A DNA stretch of 64,000 nt, taken from Bacteroidota bacterium (GTDB lineage Bacteria > Bacteroidota > Bacteroidia > Bacteroidales > Lentimicrobiaceae). Below the pieces are notes generated by a model, which saw only the letters and a list, made by a program, of their open reading frames with translations, made no database searches and was not told where the DNA came from. Location of the stretch: the NCBI GenBank assembly GCA_023434665.1, contig JAEYSM010000040.1, positions 8,898-72,897 of the forward strand, read 5' to 3'. The number at the start of each line of letters is the position of its first letter. The stretch's first letter is position 1. Positions 1 to 9,622 of the stretch are shown in pieces. Made by a program: the position numbers and the translations under genes.

Positions 1-2626
1 ACGGCATTTTATTGGCAACCTGGAGCGTCCGGATGTAGATGAAGTAACAGGTTTAAGTCCGGTAATTTCTATCGAACAAAAATCAACCAACAGAAATCCA
101 AGATCTACTGTAGGAACCATTACAGAGATATACGATTTTATGCGGTTGCTCTTTGCCCGTACCAGTGAAGCCTTTTCGCCGGTTACAGGCGAAAAGCTCA
201 TAAGGTTTTCGGAGGACCAGATTATCAATCAGATATTTCAGGTTTACGAGGACAAGAGTATTTTAATCCTGGCACCTCTGGTTAAGGGTCGCAAGGGACA
301 TTACAGGGAACTTTTCGAACAATACAGAAAACAGGGGTTTCTGAGAGTACGGGTTGACGGAGAACTTAAGGAAATCACCTACGGTATGCTACTCGACCGG
401 TATAAGGTGCACGATATAGAGCTTGTGGTTGATAAGATTAATATCAACGAGAAGTCGAAGCAAAGAATCAGGCAGTCGGTACAAACCGCATTAAAGCAGG
501 GTAAGGGTACCATCCTTTTACAGGATACCGATTCAGGCAAATATACTTACCTCAGTAAGAATCTGATGGATCCTGAAACAGGTATTGCACTTGAAGAACC
601 AGAGCCAAATACTTTCTCATTCAACTCGCCCTATGGTGCCTGCTCCAAATGCAATGGCCTGGGTGTAATAACAGAGGTGGATATCAAAAAGATTATCCCC
701 GATCCTAAAATGAGCATCCGTAAAGGTGGTCTGGCACCTATCGGTGAAGCGAAAGCAACCTGGATTTTCAAACAGATTGAAGCACTGGGCGAAAAATACA
801 AGTTTAACCTCGACACACCGATAAAAGACATTCCAGAGGTTGCAATGAATTCCATTCTGTATGGAAGTGAGGGAACTCTTAAAATAAAAAATGAATATGT
901 TGGCGTCACCTCTTCCTACTCTCTGAACTTTGAGGGAATTATCAATTTCATAAATTACCAGATGGTTGAGAATACCTCTGATGTAAAGAAATGGTTCGGT
1001 AATTTCACAAATACCATAACCTGTCCGGAGTGTAAGGGAACTCGTCTTAAACCTGATTCTCTGACATTTAAGATCGACGGTAAGAATATTTCAGAACTAG
1101 TAAAACTCGAAATAAATGCACTTGATGAATGGTTCAGAGAAAATCATTATCAGGATGATGAGCGCAAGCAAACTATTGCATTCGAGATTATCAGAGAAAT
1201 CAGAAACAGAATAAAATTTCTGCTTGACGTAGGACTTGATTACTTAACACTCGACAGATCGACTGCTAGTTTGTCGGGTGGCGAAGCTCAGCGGATAAGG
1301 CTGGCCACACAGATCGGATCACAGCTGGTTAATGTACTATATATACTCGATGAGCCAAGTATTGGTTTGCATCAACGCGATAACCAGCAGTTGATTCATG
1401 CACTTCAGAACCTCAGAGATATAGGAAATTCGGTTATTGTTGTTGAGCACGACAAAGACATGATATTGTCCTCTGACTACATTATTGATGTTGGTCCCGG
1501 CGCAGGGGTACATGGCGGTAAAATAGTTGCAGCAGGCCCGCCTGATAAGATGCTGAATTGTGATACTATCACTTGTCAGTATTTAAATGGTCAGAAATCC
1601 ATCGGTATTCCGTCTAAAAGAAGAAAACCTGAAGGAAAAAAAATAATTCTTGAAGGGGCTACTGGAAATAACCTTAAGAATGTGGATCTGAAAATACCTT
1701 TAAGGTTATTTATTTGTATCACAGGGGTTTCGGGCAGCGGTAAATCTTCATTGATCAATGAAACCCTCTACCCTATTCTGAGTCAGCATTTCTACCGCAG
1801 CGATCAGAAGCCATTACCTTATAAAAAAATAAAGGGATTGGACCTTATCGATAAGGTTATAGAAATCGACCAGTCGCCAATCGGAAGAACTCCCAGGTCA
1901 AATCCTGCTACATATACCGGTGTATTTGATGACATCAGAAAATTATTTGCAGCATTGCCCGAAGCAAAGATACGAGGATATCAACCCGGACGTTTTTCTT
2001 TTAATGTAAAGGGTGGCAGATGTGAAACTTGTCGTGGTGCAGGAGTAAGAGTGATTGAGATGAATTTTCTGCCTGATGTTCATGTGGTTTGCGAGGAATG
2101 CTACGGAAAACGCTATAATTCTGAAACTCTCGAGGTACGCTACAGAGGAAAATCAATAAATGATGTGCTGAATATGACAATAAACCAGGCGGTTGAGTTC
2201 TTTGAAAACATACCCTATATTTTACATAAAATCAGGACACTTAAGGAAGTTGGTTTAGGTTACATTACACTGGGTCAGCAATCTACAACCCTTTCGGGAG
2301 GTGAAGCGCAACGTGTTAAACTTGCTACTGAATTATCGAGAAAAGACACCGGAAATACTTTGTATATCCTGGATGAACCAACCACTGGATTGCATTTTGA
2401 GGATGTGAAAGTCCTGCTGGATGTGCTGCAAAAGTTGGTGGACCGGGGCAACACGGTAATAGTAATTGAACATAATATGGAAGTTATAAAAGTGGCTGAC
2501 TATATTATAGATATGGGACCTGAAGGAGGTCGTAAAGGAGGCATGATAGTGGCTGAAGGAACTCCTGAACAGGTATCTGAAAACACCATGAGCCTGACCA
2601 GCGAATTCCTTAAAAAAGAACTGTAA
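1..2626 (+). CDS. uvrA: Excinuclease ABC subunit A (5' truncated by window edge)
   Basis: UvrA is the damage-sensing ATPase of nucleotide excision repair. It acts as a dimer that loads UvrB in the cytoplasm. The reading frame is open from base 2, so the true start lies upstream and roughly the first 95-100 residues, including the first P-loop, are missing. In the visible part, counting from the ATG at 140, there is a first zinc-module pair (CSKC and, after the insertion domain, CPEC), the ABC signature LSGGEAQR with Walker B LDEPSIGLH, the second P-loop GVSGSGKS, a second zinc finger (CETC ... CEEC), and the second signature LSGGEAQR with LDEPTTGLH. The cysteine of the small N-terminal finger seen in E. 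coli UvrA is replaced (SPVTGEK), which I recall as usual in Bacteroidota. An internal ATG at 140 is not the start, because upstream codons encode conserved UvrA sequence (GLSPVISIEQK). Confidence 0.97.
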   Translation, partial: RHFIGNLERPDVDEVTGLSPVISIEQKSTNRNPRSTVGTITEIYDFMRLLFARTSEAFSPVTGEKLIRFSEDQIINQIFQVYEDKSILILAPLVKGRKGHYRELFEQYRKQGFLRVRVDGELKEITYGMLLDRYKVHDIELVVDKININEKSKQRIRQSVQTALKQGKGTILLQDTDSGKYTYLSKNLMDPETGIALEEPEPNTFSFNSPYGACSKCNGLGVITEVDIKKIIPDPKMSIRKGGLAPIGEAKATWIFKQIEALGEKYKFNLDTPIKDIPEVAMNSILYGSEGTLKIKNEYVGVTSSYSLNFEGIINFINYQMVENTSDVKKWFGNFTNTITCPECKGTRLKPDSLTFKIDGKNISELVKLEINALDEWFRENHYQDDERKQTIAFEIIREIRNRIKFLLDVGLDYLTLDRSTASLSGGEAQRIRLATQIGSQLVNVLYILDEPSIGLHQRDNQQLIHALQNLRDIGNSVIVVEHDKDMILSSDYIIDVGPGAGVHGGKIVAAGPPDKMLNCDTITCQYLNGQKSIGIPSKRRKPEGKKIILEGATGNNLKNVDLKIPLRLFICITGVSGSGKSSLINETLYPILSQHFYRSDQKPLPYKKIKGLDLIDKVIEIDQSPIGRTPRSNPATYTGVFDDIRKLFAALPEAKIRGYQPGRFSFNVKGGRCETCRGAGVRVIEMNFLPDVHVVCEECYGKRYNSETLEVRYRGKSINDVLNMTINQAVEFFENIPYILHKIRTLKEVGLGYITLGQQSTTLSGGEAQRVKLATELSRKDTGNTLYILDEPTTGLHFEDVKVLLDVLQKLVDRGNTVIVIEHNMEVIKVADYIIDMGPEGGRKGGMIVAEGTPEQVSENTMSLTSEFLKKEL

Positions 2627-2667
2627 AAGGCAGTTTTACATTTACTTTTGCAAGATTTGCCGATTTG

Positions 2668-2699
2668 TTTTGAATGTATTCTGTAATATACTATATTTA
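2668..2699 (+). promoter_or_regulatory. Bacteroidota-type promoter for the LOG-family gene
   Basis: TTTTG (2668-2672), a 19-nt spacer and TATATTTA (2692-2699) match the -33 TTTG / -7 TAnnTTTG consensus except for the last base. It lies 37 bp before the start codon. Confidence 0.7.
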
Positions 2700-2736
2700 C
2701 GGCCCATAAACTATCAACTTAACATACAATAGCTGG

Positions 2737-3456
2737 ATGCATTCATTGGGAAAAAATGAGGAAGACAGGATAAGAGAAGCTATAACCCCAAAAAGCTGGA
2801 ACGAAATTATGACCAGCGACTCGTGGGAAGTTTTTAAAATTATGGCTGAGTTTGTCGAAGGTTTTGAAAAACTAGGCCGTATTGGTCCATGTGTTTCAAT
2901 CTTCGGTTCTGCTCGCACCCATTCTTCAAACAAATTTTACAAACTTGCTGAAGAAATAGCTTACTTACTGACTAAAAAAGGATTTGGAATTATTTCGGGT
3001 GGTGGCCCCGGTATTATGGAAGCCGCCAACAAAGGTGCTCATTTTGGAGGGGGAAAGTCAGTTGGACTAAACATAGAATTACCATTTGAACAAGGTTCCA
3101 ATCCATTTATTGACCCTGATAAGCTGATTACTTTTGACTACTTTTTCGTTAGAAAAGTAATGTTTATGAAGTACTCTCAAGGATATATTGTTTTACCCGG
3201 AGGATTTGGCACACTTGATGAATTGTTTGAAGCAATTACACTGGTTCAAACTCACAAAACAGCAAGATTTCCTATTGTTCTTGTTTCACGCAATTATTGG
3301 GAAGACCTGGTAAAATGGATTGAAAACAGAATGCTTGCAGAAATGAATATCAGTCCGACAGATCTGGATATATTTTCATTGGTTGATACAGCTGAAGAAG
3401 CTGTTGATACTATTGAAAAATATTATAATAAGTATGCTTTAAAGCCTAACTTCTAA
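2737..3456 (+). CDS. TIGR00730 / LOG family Rossmann-fold protein
   Basis: This is a member of the LOG ('lysine decarboxylase-like') family. Characterised members hydrolyse nucleoside 5'-monophosphates, for example cytokinin riboside 5'-monophosphate phosphoribohydrolase. The family hallmarks are present: a glycine-rich nucleotide loop (GGGPGIMEAANKGA, about residues 88-101) and the catalytic PGGFGTLDELFE motif (about 152-163). At 239 aa it is longer than plant LOG proteins (about 215 aa) because of an N-terminal helical extension, as in many bacterial homologues. There is no signal peptide, so it is cytosolic. It has its own promoter 37 bp upstream and does not seem to be part of an operon with uvrA. 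The physiological substrate in this bacterium cannot be told from sequence. Confidence 0.9.
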   Translation: MHSLGKNEEDRIREAITPKSWNEIMTSDSWEVFKIMAEFVEGFEKLGRIGPCVSIFGSARTHSSNKFYKLAEEIAYLLTKKGFGIISGGGPGIMEAANKGAHFGGGKSVGLNIELPFEQGSNPFIDPDKLITFDYFFVRKVMFMKYSQGYIVLPGGFGTLDELFEAITLVQTHKTARFPIVLVSRNYWEDLVKWIENRMLAEMNISPTDLDIFSLVDTAEEAVDTIEKYYNKYALKPNF

Positions 3457-3506
3457 TACTGGCCGGGAACCAGTTTAATTATTTCACAAAACTAAAATTT
3501 AAGACG

Positions 3507-3971
3507 ATGACATCTTTAAAACTGATTCAGTTGAATTTTGAAACGGGAGGGTATAATCTGCTAGCCAGAGTTACCATCAACGGCAAACCTGCTCTTCTGA
3601 AAGTTGACACCGGATCACCAACCTCAGTGATAGACAGCGATCACCTTCAAAAATTTGTAACTCAAACAGAATTGAGGAAAAATTCCAGAAAAAGCGTTGC
3701 CTCAGGTACTTCCAGCGCATATACTTACGTTGCAACAATTGACAAAATGGAAATTGGGTCAGTTGTAATTCGCGATTATAAAGCTATTGCTGCTGATCTG
3801 AGTCAAACTAACCGTACTTTCCGCAGCATGGGGAATCCGCAGATTGACGGTCTATTGGGGTGTGATTTATTGAAACATTGCCAGGCAGTCATTCGTTTTG
3901 ACGAAAGAGTCCTTGAATTGAATGCACTGGAAGAACCTACAGAACAATCTGAAAATTTAATTATCGAGTAA
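3507..3971 (+). CDS. Small retropepsin-like aspartic protease domain protein
   Basis: A 154-aa protein made almost only of a retropepsin-like (clan AA) domain. It has the active-site triad DTG at residues 34-36 followed by SPTSVID, a flap-like Ser/Thr-rich stretch (about 60-72), and the second conserved strand GLLGCDLL (about 119-126), which matches the family's hydrophobic-hydrophobic-Gly psi-loop motif. Retropepsin monomers work as homodimers in which each chain gives one Asp. There is no signal peptide or TM segment, so it is probably cytosolic. It sits 50 bp after the LOG-family gene and may be co-transcribed. Its last 11 bases overlap the end of the convergent FG-GAP gene. The substrate is unknown. 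A second, degenerate copy of this fold is fused to the OmpA protein at 10117-12612. Confidence 0.75.
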   Translation: MTSLKLIQLNFETGGYNLLARVTINGKPALLKVDTGSPTSVIDSDHLQKFVTQTELRKNSRKSVASGTSSAYTYVATIDKMEIGSVVIRDYKAIAADLSQTNRTFRSMGNPQIDGLLGCDLLKHCQAVIRFDERVLELNALEEPTEQSENLIIE

Positions 3972-6189
3972 TCAATAGTTTAGTCGCTATTTTTTGAGGA
4001 CTACCATTATACTGAGAAGCGACTATTAAGTATAGTCCGCTTCTCATTTCATTAAGTTGAAGTAGGGTCGTTTCATCCTTTACGACTAATTCCTTAACTA
4101 TCATTCCCTGATAATTCGTTATGGTTACGTCCCATTCAGCATACTCAGGGAATATTAACGTTGCAGAGTTCAGTGCCGGGTTTGGATATATCTCCAGATT
4201 GTCTTCACCCCTATTTAGTTCTTCCATAATTAATGCACTGGGTGTCTTACCTTTAAATAGCTTCACTCCACCAGCAAAATTACCTGCAAGCATATCCGGA
4301 TGTCCGTCATAATTTATATCTGAAAGACTGGCTGAAGTTCTTATCCCTTCATTCACCCAGACAAATGCATCTTCCTGTGCATTAAGTATTTCATTATAAT
4401 CAGATGAAAGACCAGGAAAATAGAACAGTTTACCTGATTCAGAACCAACTATGAGATTCAGGGCGCCTTCTCTGTCTCTGAAAAAGGAAGGAACGCTGTA
4501 GCCAGTATATGAAGTGACCTGATTTGTAACGTTAATGTGGCCATAATAATCTGTTTTTTGCTGAAAAACAGGATTATTGGGTGTTCCTGTATTCTCCAGA
4601 TAAGTCAGCTTTCCTGATTGATTTCCCATCAGGACATCCGCTAAACCGTCCCCATTAATATCAGCAATGGCCGGTGTTAGATATAATCCTGCTGTCCCTG
4701 AAAGGACTTGCACCGGATCATCAAAAACAGGTATTCCATCATTGTCATAATGCGATCCAAATAACAGATACAGATTTCCATCCCCTGTCCCCAGAAGCAT
4801 GTCGGTGAAACCATCATCGTTTAAATCATGAAAAGCGGGATATAATCCGGTTTTTTCCAAAGATAGCAGCCCCGCAAAATCATCTGTAATCATTGAGAAT
4901 TCTGGTTCGGTTGAACTTCCAGTGTTCCTGAACAGGCTCAGACCTGAAGTATATTCACAAATCAGCTGACCATTCTCATTATAGTGGTGTCTTCTCAACT
5001 GTCCGAAATTGCCGATTACAATGTCAGTCAACTGATCATTCGATATTTCAGCAAACACAGGATTCGAACCTAAACCTACATCAATCATCTGGTCCTGTAA
5101 AAAAGCTTCCGTCGAGAAAGTGACATTTCCGTCAGGCTCCATATTATACAACCAGACACTGTTACTGCCAGCCGATCTGATCAGTCCGGGATCGAAGGGT
5201 GATGCCACAAGATCTTTAATCCCATCATTATAAGCGTCAATTATTTGCAGTGAAGGAAAAGAAATAAGGCTTACAGGGTGGTTTTCGGGAAATGAATCTA
5301 TCCGGCTGATCATAAATGCATCCATGTTATCGCCCCCATTGATCAATGCCTGGATATTCCCGAAATCCACATCACCAAGCGTAAGATCAAGCTTTCCGTC
5401 ATCGTTTAAGTCCACTGCCAGTAAAGTGGAGCCGGTATGCCTGGCAGGCCGTGTTTCGATACAGGTGTCAAGGATAATGGAGTTAGATTCAGGACTTTCA
5501 GCAAAATTGCCCCAACAGAAATCTACTTTATGAAAAAGCAGCGAATCGGCATTACCCGTGGTTTCAACCGACATATTCTTATGCAATTCCATAAAAGAAC
5601 CGAGACCCCAGAATGTCAGTATATCCATATCACCATCATTGTCAAGGTCATGAATGACCGGATAATCTACATTTGTTATGAGTAGATTAGTGAAGATGCT
5701 CCCCTGCAGAGAAGTAACGAATTGTTTAACAGCTTTCTCAAATCTCAGTTTATCAGTTGATATATTGCGATAAACCATAATTCCGCCGGTAGTATAAGTA
5801 AAGATATCGGGTTTGGAATCCCCATTATAATCTTTAAGCTGAAACAGACTATTAATGGGTGGGAAGTACTGTGAGTAATCGGGTTGGTACTCATACCCAG
5901 GCTGGCTGCCCGGAATAAATACGAACGGAAGCAACTTACTGCCATGTTTTTCGAATACAATCAGATCCATTTCGCCATCCATATTCAGGTCAATTTCACC
6001 GAATTGTACGTTATTCATTCCGCCTGTCCACGGATTTAATAACTTTTCGTTACTTGTGAAAACTTCAATTTCTTTCCAATAGCCAAATCCAAACTTATGC
6101 GGAGTCTGGCATATTGCAAAAACAGGAAGTACCAGAAGGAGAAATAAAAAGCTTAATTTCTTAGTGTTTATCATGTTAATGAGACTCAT
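3961..6189 (-). CDS. Secreted FG-GAP/VCBS repeat protein with T9SS sorting domain
   Basis: The protein has an N-terminal signal peptide (hydrophobic run LSFLFLLLVLPVFAIC). A long series of FG-GAP/VCBS-type beta-propeller repeats follows, with recurring DxNxDGxxD calcium-binding-like motifs (for example DLNMDGEMD, DLDNDGDMD, DLNDDGKLD, DINGDGLAD). The last ~75 residues form a type A T9SS C-terminal sorting domain (IYPNPALNSATL ... GLYLIVA ... KLLI). It should cross the inner membrane by Sec and the outer membrane by T9SS, then be released or attached to the surface. Its role is unknown, since FG-GAP propellers are commonly binding modules. The start could also be the second Met at 6174 (MINTKK), which gives a more typical signal peptide. 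It is convergent with the retropepsin gene with an 11-bp overlap. Confidence 0.88.
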   Translation of the reverse strand: MSLINMINTKKLSFLFLLLVLPVFAICQTPHKFGFGYWKEIEVFTSNEKLLNPWTGGMNNVQFGEIDLNMDGEMDLIVFEKHGSKLLPFVFIPGSQPGYEYQPDYSQYFPPINSLFQLKDYNGDSKPDIFTYTTGGIMVYRNISTDKLRFEKAVKQFVTSLQGSIFTNLLITNVDYPVIHDLDNDGDMDILTFWGLGSFMELHKNMSVETTGNADSLLFHKVDFCWGNFAESPESNSIILDTCIETRPARHTGSTLLAVDLNDDGKLDLTLGDVDFGNIQALINGGDNMDAFMISRIDSFPENHPVSLISFPSLQIIDAYNDGIKDLVASPFDPGLIRSAGSNSVWLYNMEPDGNVTFSTEAFLQDQMIDVGLGSNPVFAEISNDQLTDIVIGNFGQLRRHHYNENGQLICEYTSGLSLFRNTGSSTEPEFSMITDDFAGLLSLEKTGLYPAFHDLNDDGFTDMLLGTGDGNLYLLFGSHYDNDGIPVFDDPVQVLSGTAGLYLTPAIADINGDGLADVLMGNQSGKLTYLENTGTPNNPVFQQKTDYYGHINVTNQVTSYTGYSVPSFFRDREGALNLIVGSESGKLFYFPGLSSDYNEILNAQEDAFVWVNEGIRTSASLSDINYDGHPDMLAGNFAGGVKLFKGKTPSALIMEELNRGEDNLEIYPNPALNSATLIFPEYAEWDVTITNYQGMIVKELVVKDETTLLQLNEMRSGLYLIVASQYNGSPQKIATKLLITR

Positions 6190-6290
6190 CGGTTAGTAAC
6201 AGAAACCTGCTTAATCTGTTAAAATCATTTGAAGCGAAGGTATTAAACATTTAAGATTCAAAAGATAGCTAAAAAAACTTAGAAAGTTAC

Positions 6291-6322
6291 ATTGGTTAAT
6301 TCTATTAGTTATTCTATATTTG
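6291..6322 (+). promoter_or_regulatory. Promoter for secDF
   Basis: ATTG (6291-6294), a 20-nt spacer and TATATTTG (6315-6322) form a full match to the Bacteroidota -33/-7 consensus, 46 bp before the secDF start. Confidence 0.75.
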
Positions 6323-6368
6323 CATCCTCAAAAAAAATTGTCTATTAAATTTATTAATCTTCCACCAC

Positions 6369-9300
6369 ATGCAGAATAAAGGTGCCATTAAATTTTTCGC
6401 GATTGCTTTAGCAATTGTGTGCCTTTTTCAGCTTTCATTCACATTCTTTTCAAAAAGGGTTGAGAGTAAAGCCAGGAATTATGCCAAAAACGAGATAGCT
6501 TCCCGTCAGGCAAAGGAATTAGCCAGAGGTAATTCAGCTCTTGAATTAACAATTCTTGATTCAATTGTAAAAGCAAGAGAAGCATATTACCTTGATTCAA
6601 TAGCTAATCAGCCGGTTTATAACATTTTGGTAAGAAAATATACTTACCAGGAAGTTAAAGAACGCGAACTCAACTTAGGACTCGACCTCAAGGGAGGTAT
6701 GAATGTGACTATGGAGGTATCAGTAGTTGATATCGTCAGAGCATTAGCTGATAATAGTGACAACCCTGTATTTACACAGGCAATCCAGAGAGCTGTTGAA
6801 AGACAAAGAAATAGCCAGGATGATTTTGTAACACTCTTTGGCAATGCATTTAATGAAATTGACCCGAATGCAAAGCTCGCGGCTATTTTCAATACAGTTG
6901 ACCTGAAGGACAGGATAAACTACAACTCCACAAACGAGGAAGTTCTGAATGTTATTAAAGAAGAAACCAATGGTGCTATCGATCGTACGTTCAATATTCT
7001 CAGAACACGTATTGACCGCTTTGGAGTTGCTCAGCCTAATATCCAGAAACTGCAGACTGCCGGTCGTATTCTTGTAGAACTTCCGGGTATTAAAGAACCT
7101 GAGCGTGTACGTAAACTTCTACAGGGAAGTGCTCAACTGGAGTTCTGGGAAACTTATCAGTTTGCCGACCTCGTTCAGTACTTTGAAGAAGCAAACAGAC
7201 GTCTTGCTGCTATTGCCACAGAAACTGACACAACAGACGTAGCTCAGGCAATTGACACAACTCAACAGGAAACAGCTGTTCCGGCCGATACTACCGCAAC
7301 CGCTGATGCTGCTTCTGACACCACATCATTACTTGATCAAATCGGTGCAGATACTTCAGCAGCTGCTCAACAACAGTCTTTTGAGCGTTATGCCAAACAA
7401 AATCCTCTTTATGCATATCTGTCACCTGCAATATTCCAGAATGAAAACGGTCAATATTTCCCTGGTCAGGGCGCTGCCGTTGGATATGCTGCAATAAAAG
7501 ACACTGCAAGAGTTAACAAGATGCTCTCAAGAGTCGCAAACGTATTCCCAAGAGATCTGAAACTTGCATGGACTGTAAAACCTGAATCTTCAAGGCCAAA
7601 TCTCCTCGAACTTGTTGCTCTCAGAGTGACTAACCGCGATGGTAAAGCACCTCTTGGTGGAGAAGCTGTTGTTGATGCACGTCAGGATTATGATCAAAAT
7701 GGTCGTGTTGAGATTACCATGCTCATGAATAACCAGGGAGCGAAGGTATGGAAGCGCTTAACTGCTGACAATATCGGGAATCAGATTGCTATCGTTCTTG
7801 ATAACTATGTTTATAGCTACCCTGTAGTTAATGGTGAAATTCCTAACGGACGTTCGTCAATTTCCGGTAATTTCACAATTGAAGAAGCACAAGACCTTAG
7901 CAATATCCTGAAAGCCGGTAAGCTTCCTGCTCCTGCTAAGATCGTTCAGGAAGAAATCGTAGGACCTTCACTCGGTCGCGAATCTATCAATTCAGGACTT
8001 GCATCATTCGTGATTGCTTTTATGCTGGTGCTTATTTACATGGTTGGTTACTATAACCGTGCTGGTTGGGTTGCCGACCTTGCATTGGTAACTAACATAT
8101 TCTTCATTTTCGGAGTGTTAACATCACTTGGTGCAGTACTTACACTACCCGGTATCGCCGGTATTGTACTTACTCTTGGTATGGCAGTAGATGCGAACGT
8201 TATTATTTATGAACGTATCAGAGAGGAGCTCAGAGCAGGTAAAGGTTTACGCCTGGCTCTTACCGACGGATATAAAAATGCATACTCAGCTATTATCGAC
8301 GGAAATGTGACAACTATCCTGACCGGTATTGTTCTTTACATATTTGGTTCAGGTCCGATTCAGGGTTTTGCAACAACACTTATCATTGGTATTATTACTT
8401 CACTTTTCACAGCTATTTTCATCTCCCGAATCATTTTTGAAAATCTTTTAAAGAGAAACAAGAACATCACCTTTGGTAACGCCTTTACAAATAATGCCTT
8501 TGTCGGAATCAATATCGACTTTATTGGATTGCGTAAAAAACTTTACATTGTTTCAGGTATTGTAATACTAGCAGGCCTTGTTTCACTGGGTATCAAAGGA
8601 TTGAACTTCGGTGTTGACTTTACCGGTGGACGTACTTATGTTGTTAGATTTGATCAGAATGTTACAACGAATGAGGTTAGGGAAGCTTTAAGTGTTTCTT
8701 TTGGTGAATCTCCTGAAGTTAAAACATTTGGTGGAAACAATCAGGTTAAGATAACAACCAAATATATTATTGAAGACGATAGCAGATTAGCCGATAGTAT
8801 CGTTGAAACCAAGCTGTATGATGGATTGAAGCAATTCTATAAATCGCCTATTTCACTTGATGAATTTACTTCCGATAGTGATGTTAAGATTATTGGAAGA
8901 CTAAGTTCACAAAAGGTAGGACCAACAATTGCTGATGATATTAAACAAAGTGCAATTATGGCTGTATTCTTTGCACTTATAATCATCTTTATCTACATCG
9001 CTATCAGATTTAAGAAATGGCAATATGGATTATCAGGAGTTATATCATTAGCACATGATACACTAATCACGATTGGAGCATTCTCAATCTTCTATGGCAT
9101 ACTTCCTTTTAACCTTGAGGCTGACCAGGCATTTATCGCTGCATTGTTGACTATCATCGGGTACTCTATCAACGATACCGTGATTATCTTCGACCGTATC
9201 AGGGAATATCTGGGATTACATCCTAAGAGAAATCTGAGGGATAATATGAATGCAGCTATTAACAGTACTCTTGGCAGAACTTTCAATACTTCGGGTACAA

Positions 9301-9497
9301 CATTGGTAGTATTGATCGCCATCTTCATCTTTGGAGGTGAAGTTATCAGAGGTTTTGTTTTCGCGCTGCTTATCGGTATTGCAGTCGGAACATACTCTTC
9401 TATCTTTAATGGAGCAGCTCTTGCTTTTGATTTTATAAATATTTCAGAAAGAAGAAAAGCTAAGAAAACAGCTGCCGTTAAGATGGCAAAAAAATAA
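6369..9497 (+). CDS. secDF: Protein translocase subunit SecDF (fusion)
   Basis: SecD and SecF assist SecYEG-dependent export, using the proton gradient to pull preproteins. Here both are fused in one 1042-aa chain, as is usual in Bacteroidota. The SecD half has TM1 (about 10-27), the GLDLKGGMNV motif (about 102-111), a large periplasmic P1 region, then GPSLGRESI and a TM block with GMAVDANVIIYERIREE (about 604-620). The SecF half starts near residue 720 and has GLNFGVDFTGGR (about 748-759) and the SINDTVIIFDRIREYLG region (about 935-951). A low-complexity Thr/Ala/Asp/Gln-rich insert at about 287-335 interrupts the P1 region. No Shine-Dalgarno precedes the ATG. A stem-loop terminator follows, so the gene is probably monocistronic. 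Confidence 0.97.
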   Translation: MQNKGAIKFFAIALAIVCLFQLSFTFFSKRVESKARNYAKNEIASRQAKELARGNSALELTILDSIVKAREAYYLDSIANQPVYNILVRKYTYQEVKERELNLGLDLKGGMNVTMEVSVVDIVRALADNSDNPVFTQAIQRAVERQRNSQDDFVTLFGNAFNEIDPNAKLAAIFNTVDLKDRINYNSTNEEVLNVIKEETNGAIDRTFNILRTRIDRFGVAQPNIQKLQTAGRILVELPGIKEPERVRKLLQGSAQLEFWETYQFADLVQYFEEANRRLAAIATETDTTDVAQAIDTTQQETAVPADTTATADAASDTTSLLDQIGADTSAAAQQQSFERYAKQNPLYAYLSPAIFQNENGQYFPGQGAAVGYAAIKDTARVNKMLSRVANVFPRDLKLAWTVKPESSRPNLLELVALRVTNRDGKAPLGGEAVVDARQDYDQNGRVEITMLMNNQGAKVWKRLTADNIGNQIAIVLDNYVYSYPVVNGEIPNGRSSISGNFTIEEAQDLSNILKAGKLPAPAKIVQEEIVGPSLGRESINSGLASFVIAFMLVLIYMVGYYNRAGWVADLALVTNIFFIFGVLTSLGAVLTLPGIAGIVLTLGMAVDANVIIYERIREELRAGKGLRLALTDGYKNAYSAIIDGNVTTILTGIVLYIFGSGPIQGFATTLIIGIITSLFTAIFISRIIFENLLKRNKNITFGNAFTNNAFVGINIDFIGLRKKLYIVSGIVILAGLVSLGIKGLNFGVDFTGGRTYVVRFDQNVTTNEVREALSVSFGESPEVKTFGGNNQVKITTKYIIEDDSRLADSIVETKLYDGLKQFYKSPISLDEFTSDSDVKIIGRLSSQKVGPTIADDIKQSAIMAVFFALIIIFIYIAIRFKKWQYGLSGVISLAHDTLITIGAFSIFYGILPFNLEADQAFIAALLTIIGYSINDTVIIFDRIREYLGLHPKRNLRDNMNAAINSTLGRTFNTSGTTLVVLIAIFIFGGEVIRGFVFALLIGIAVGTYSSIFNGAALAFDFINISERRKAKKTAAVKMAKK

Positions 9498-9523
9498 ACG
9501 TTGAGTTAATAATTGACTTTGAG

Positions 9524-9556
9524 AAAGGGCTGTCAGGTAAAGGCAGCCTTTTCTTT
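9524..9556 (+). terminator. Terminator after secDF
   Basis: Arms AAAGGGCTGTC and GGCAGCCTTT (one bulged G, one G-U pair) are followed by TTCTTTTG. Confidence 0.7.
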
Positions 9557-9622
9557 TGTCTTTATTCCTGATTGTAGCTTCAAAAATGTTTATCTTTACA
9601 TTCCAAATAAAAGTGCATCTGA

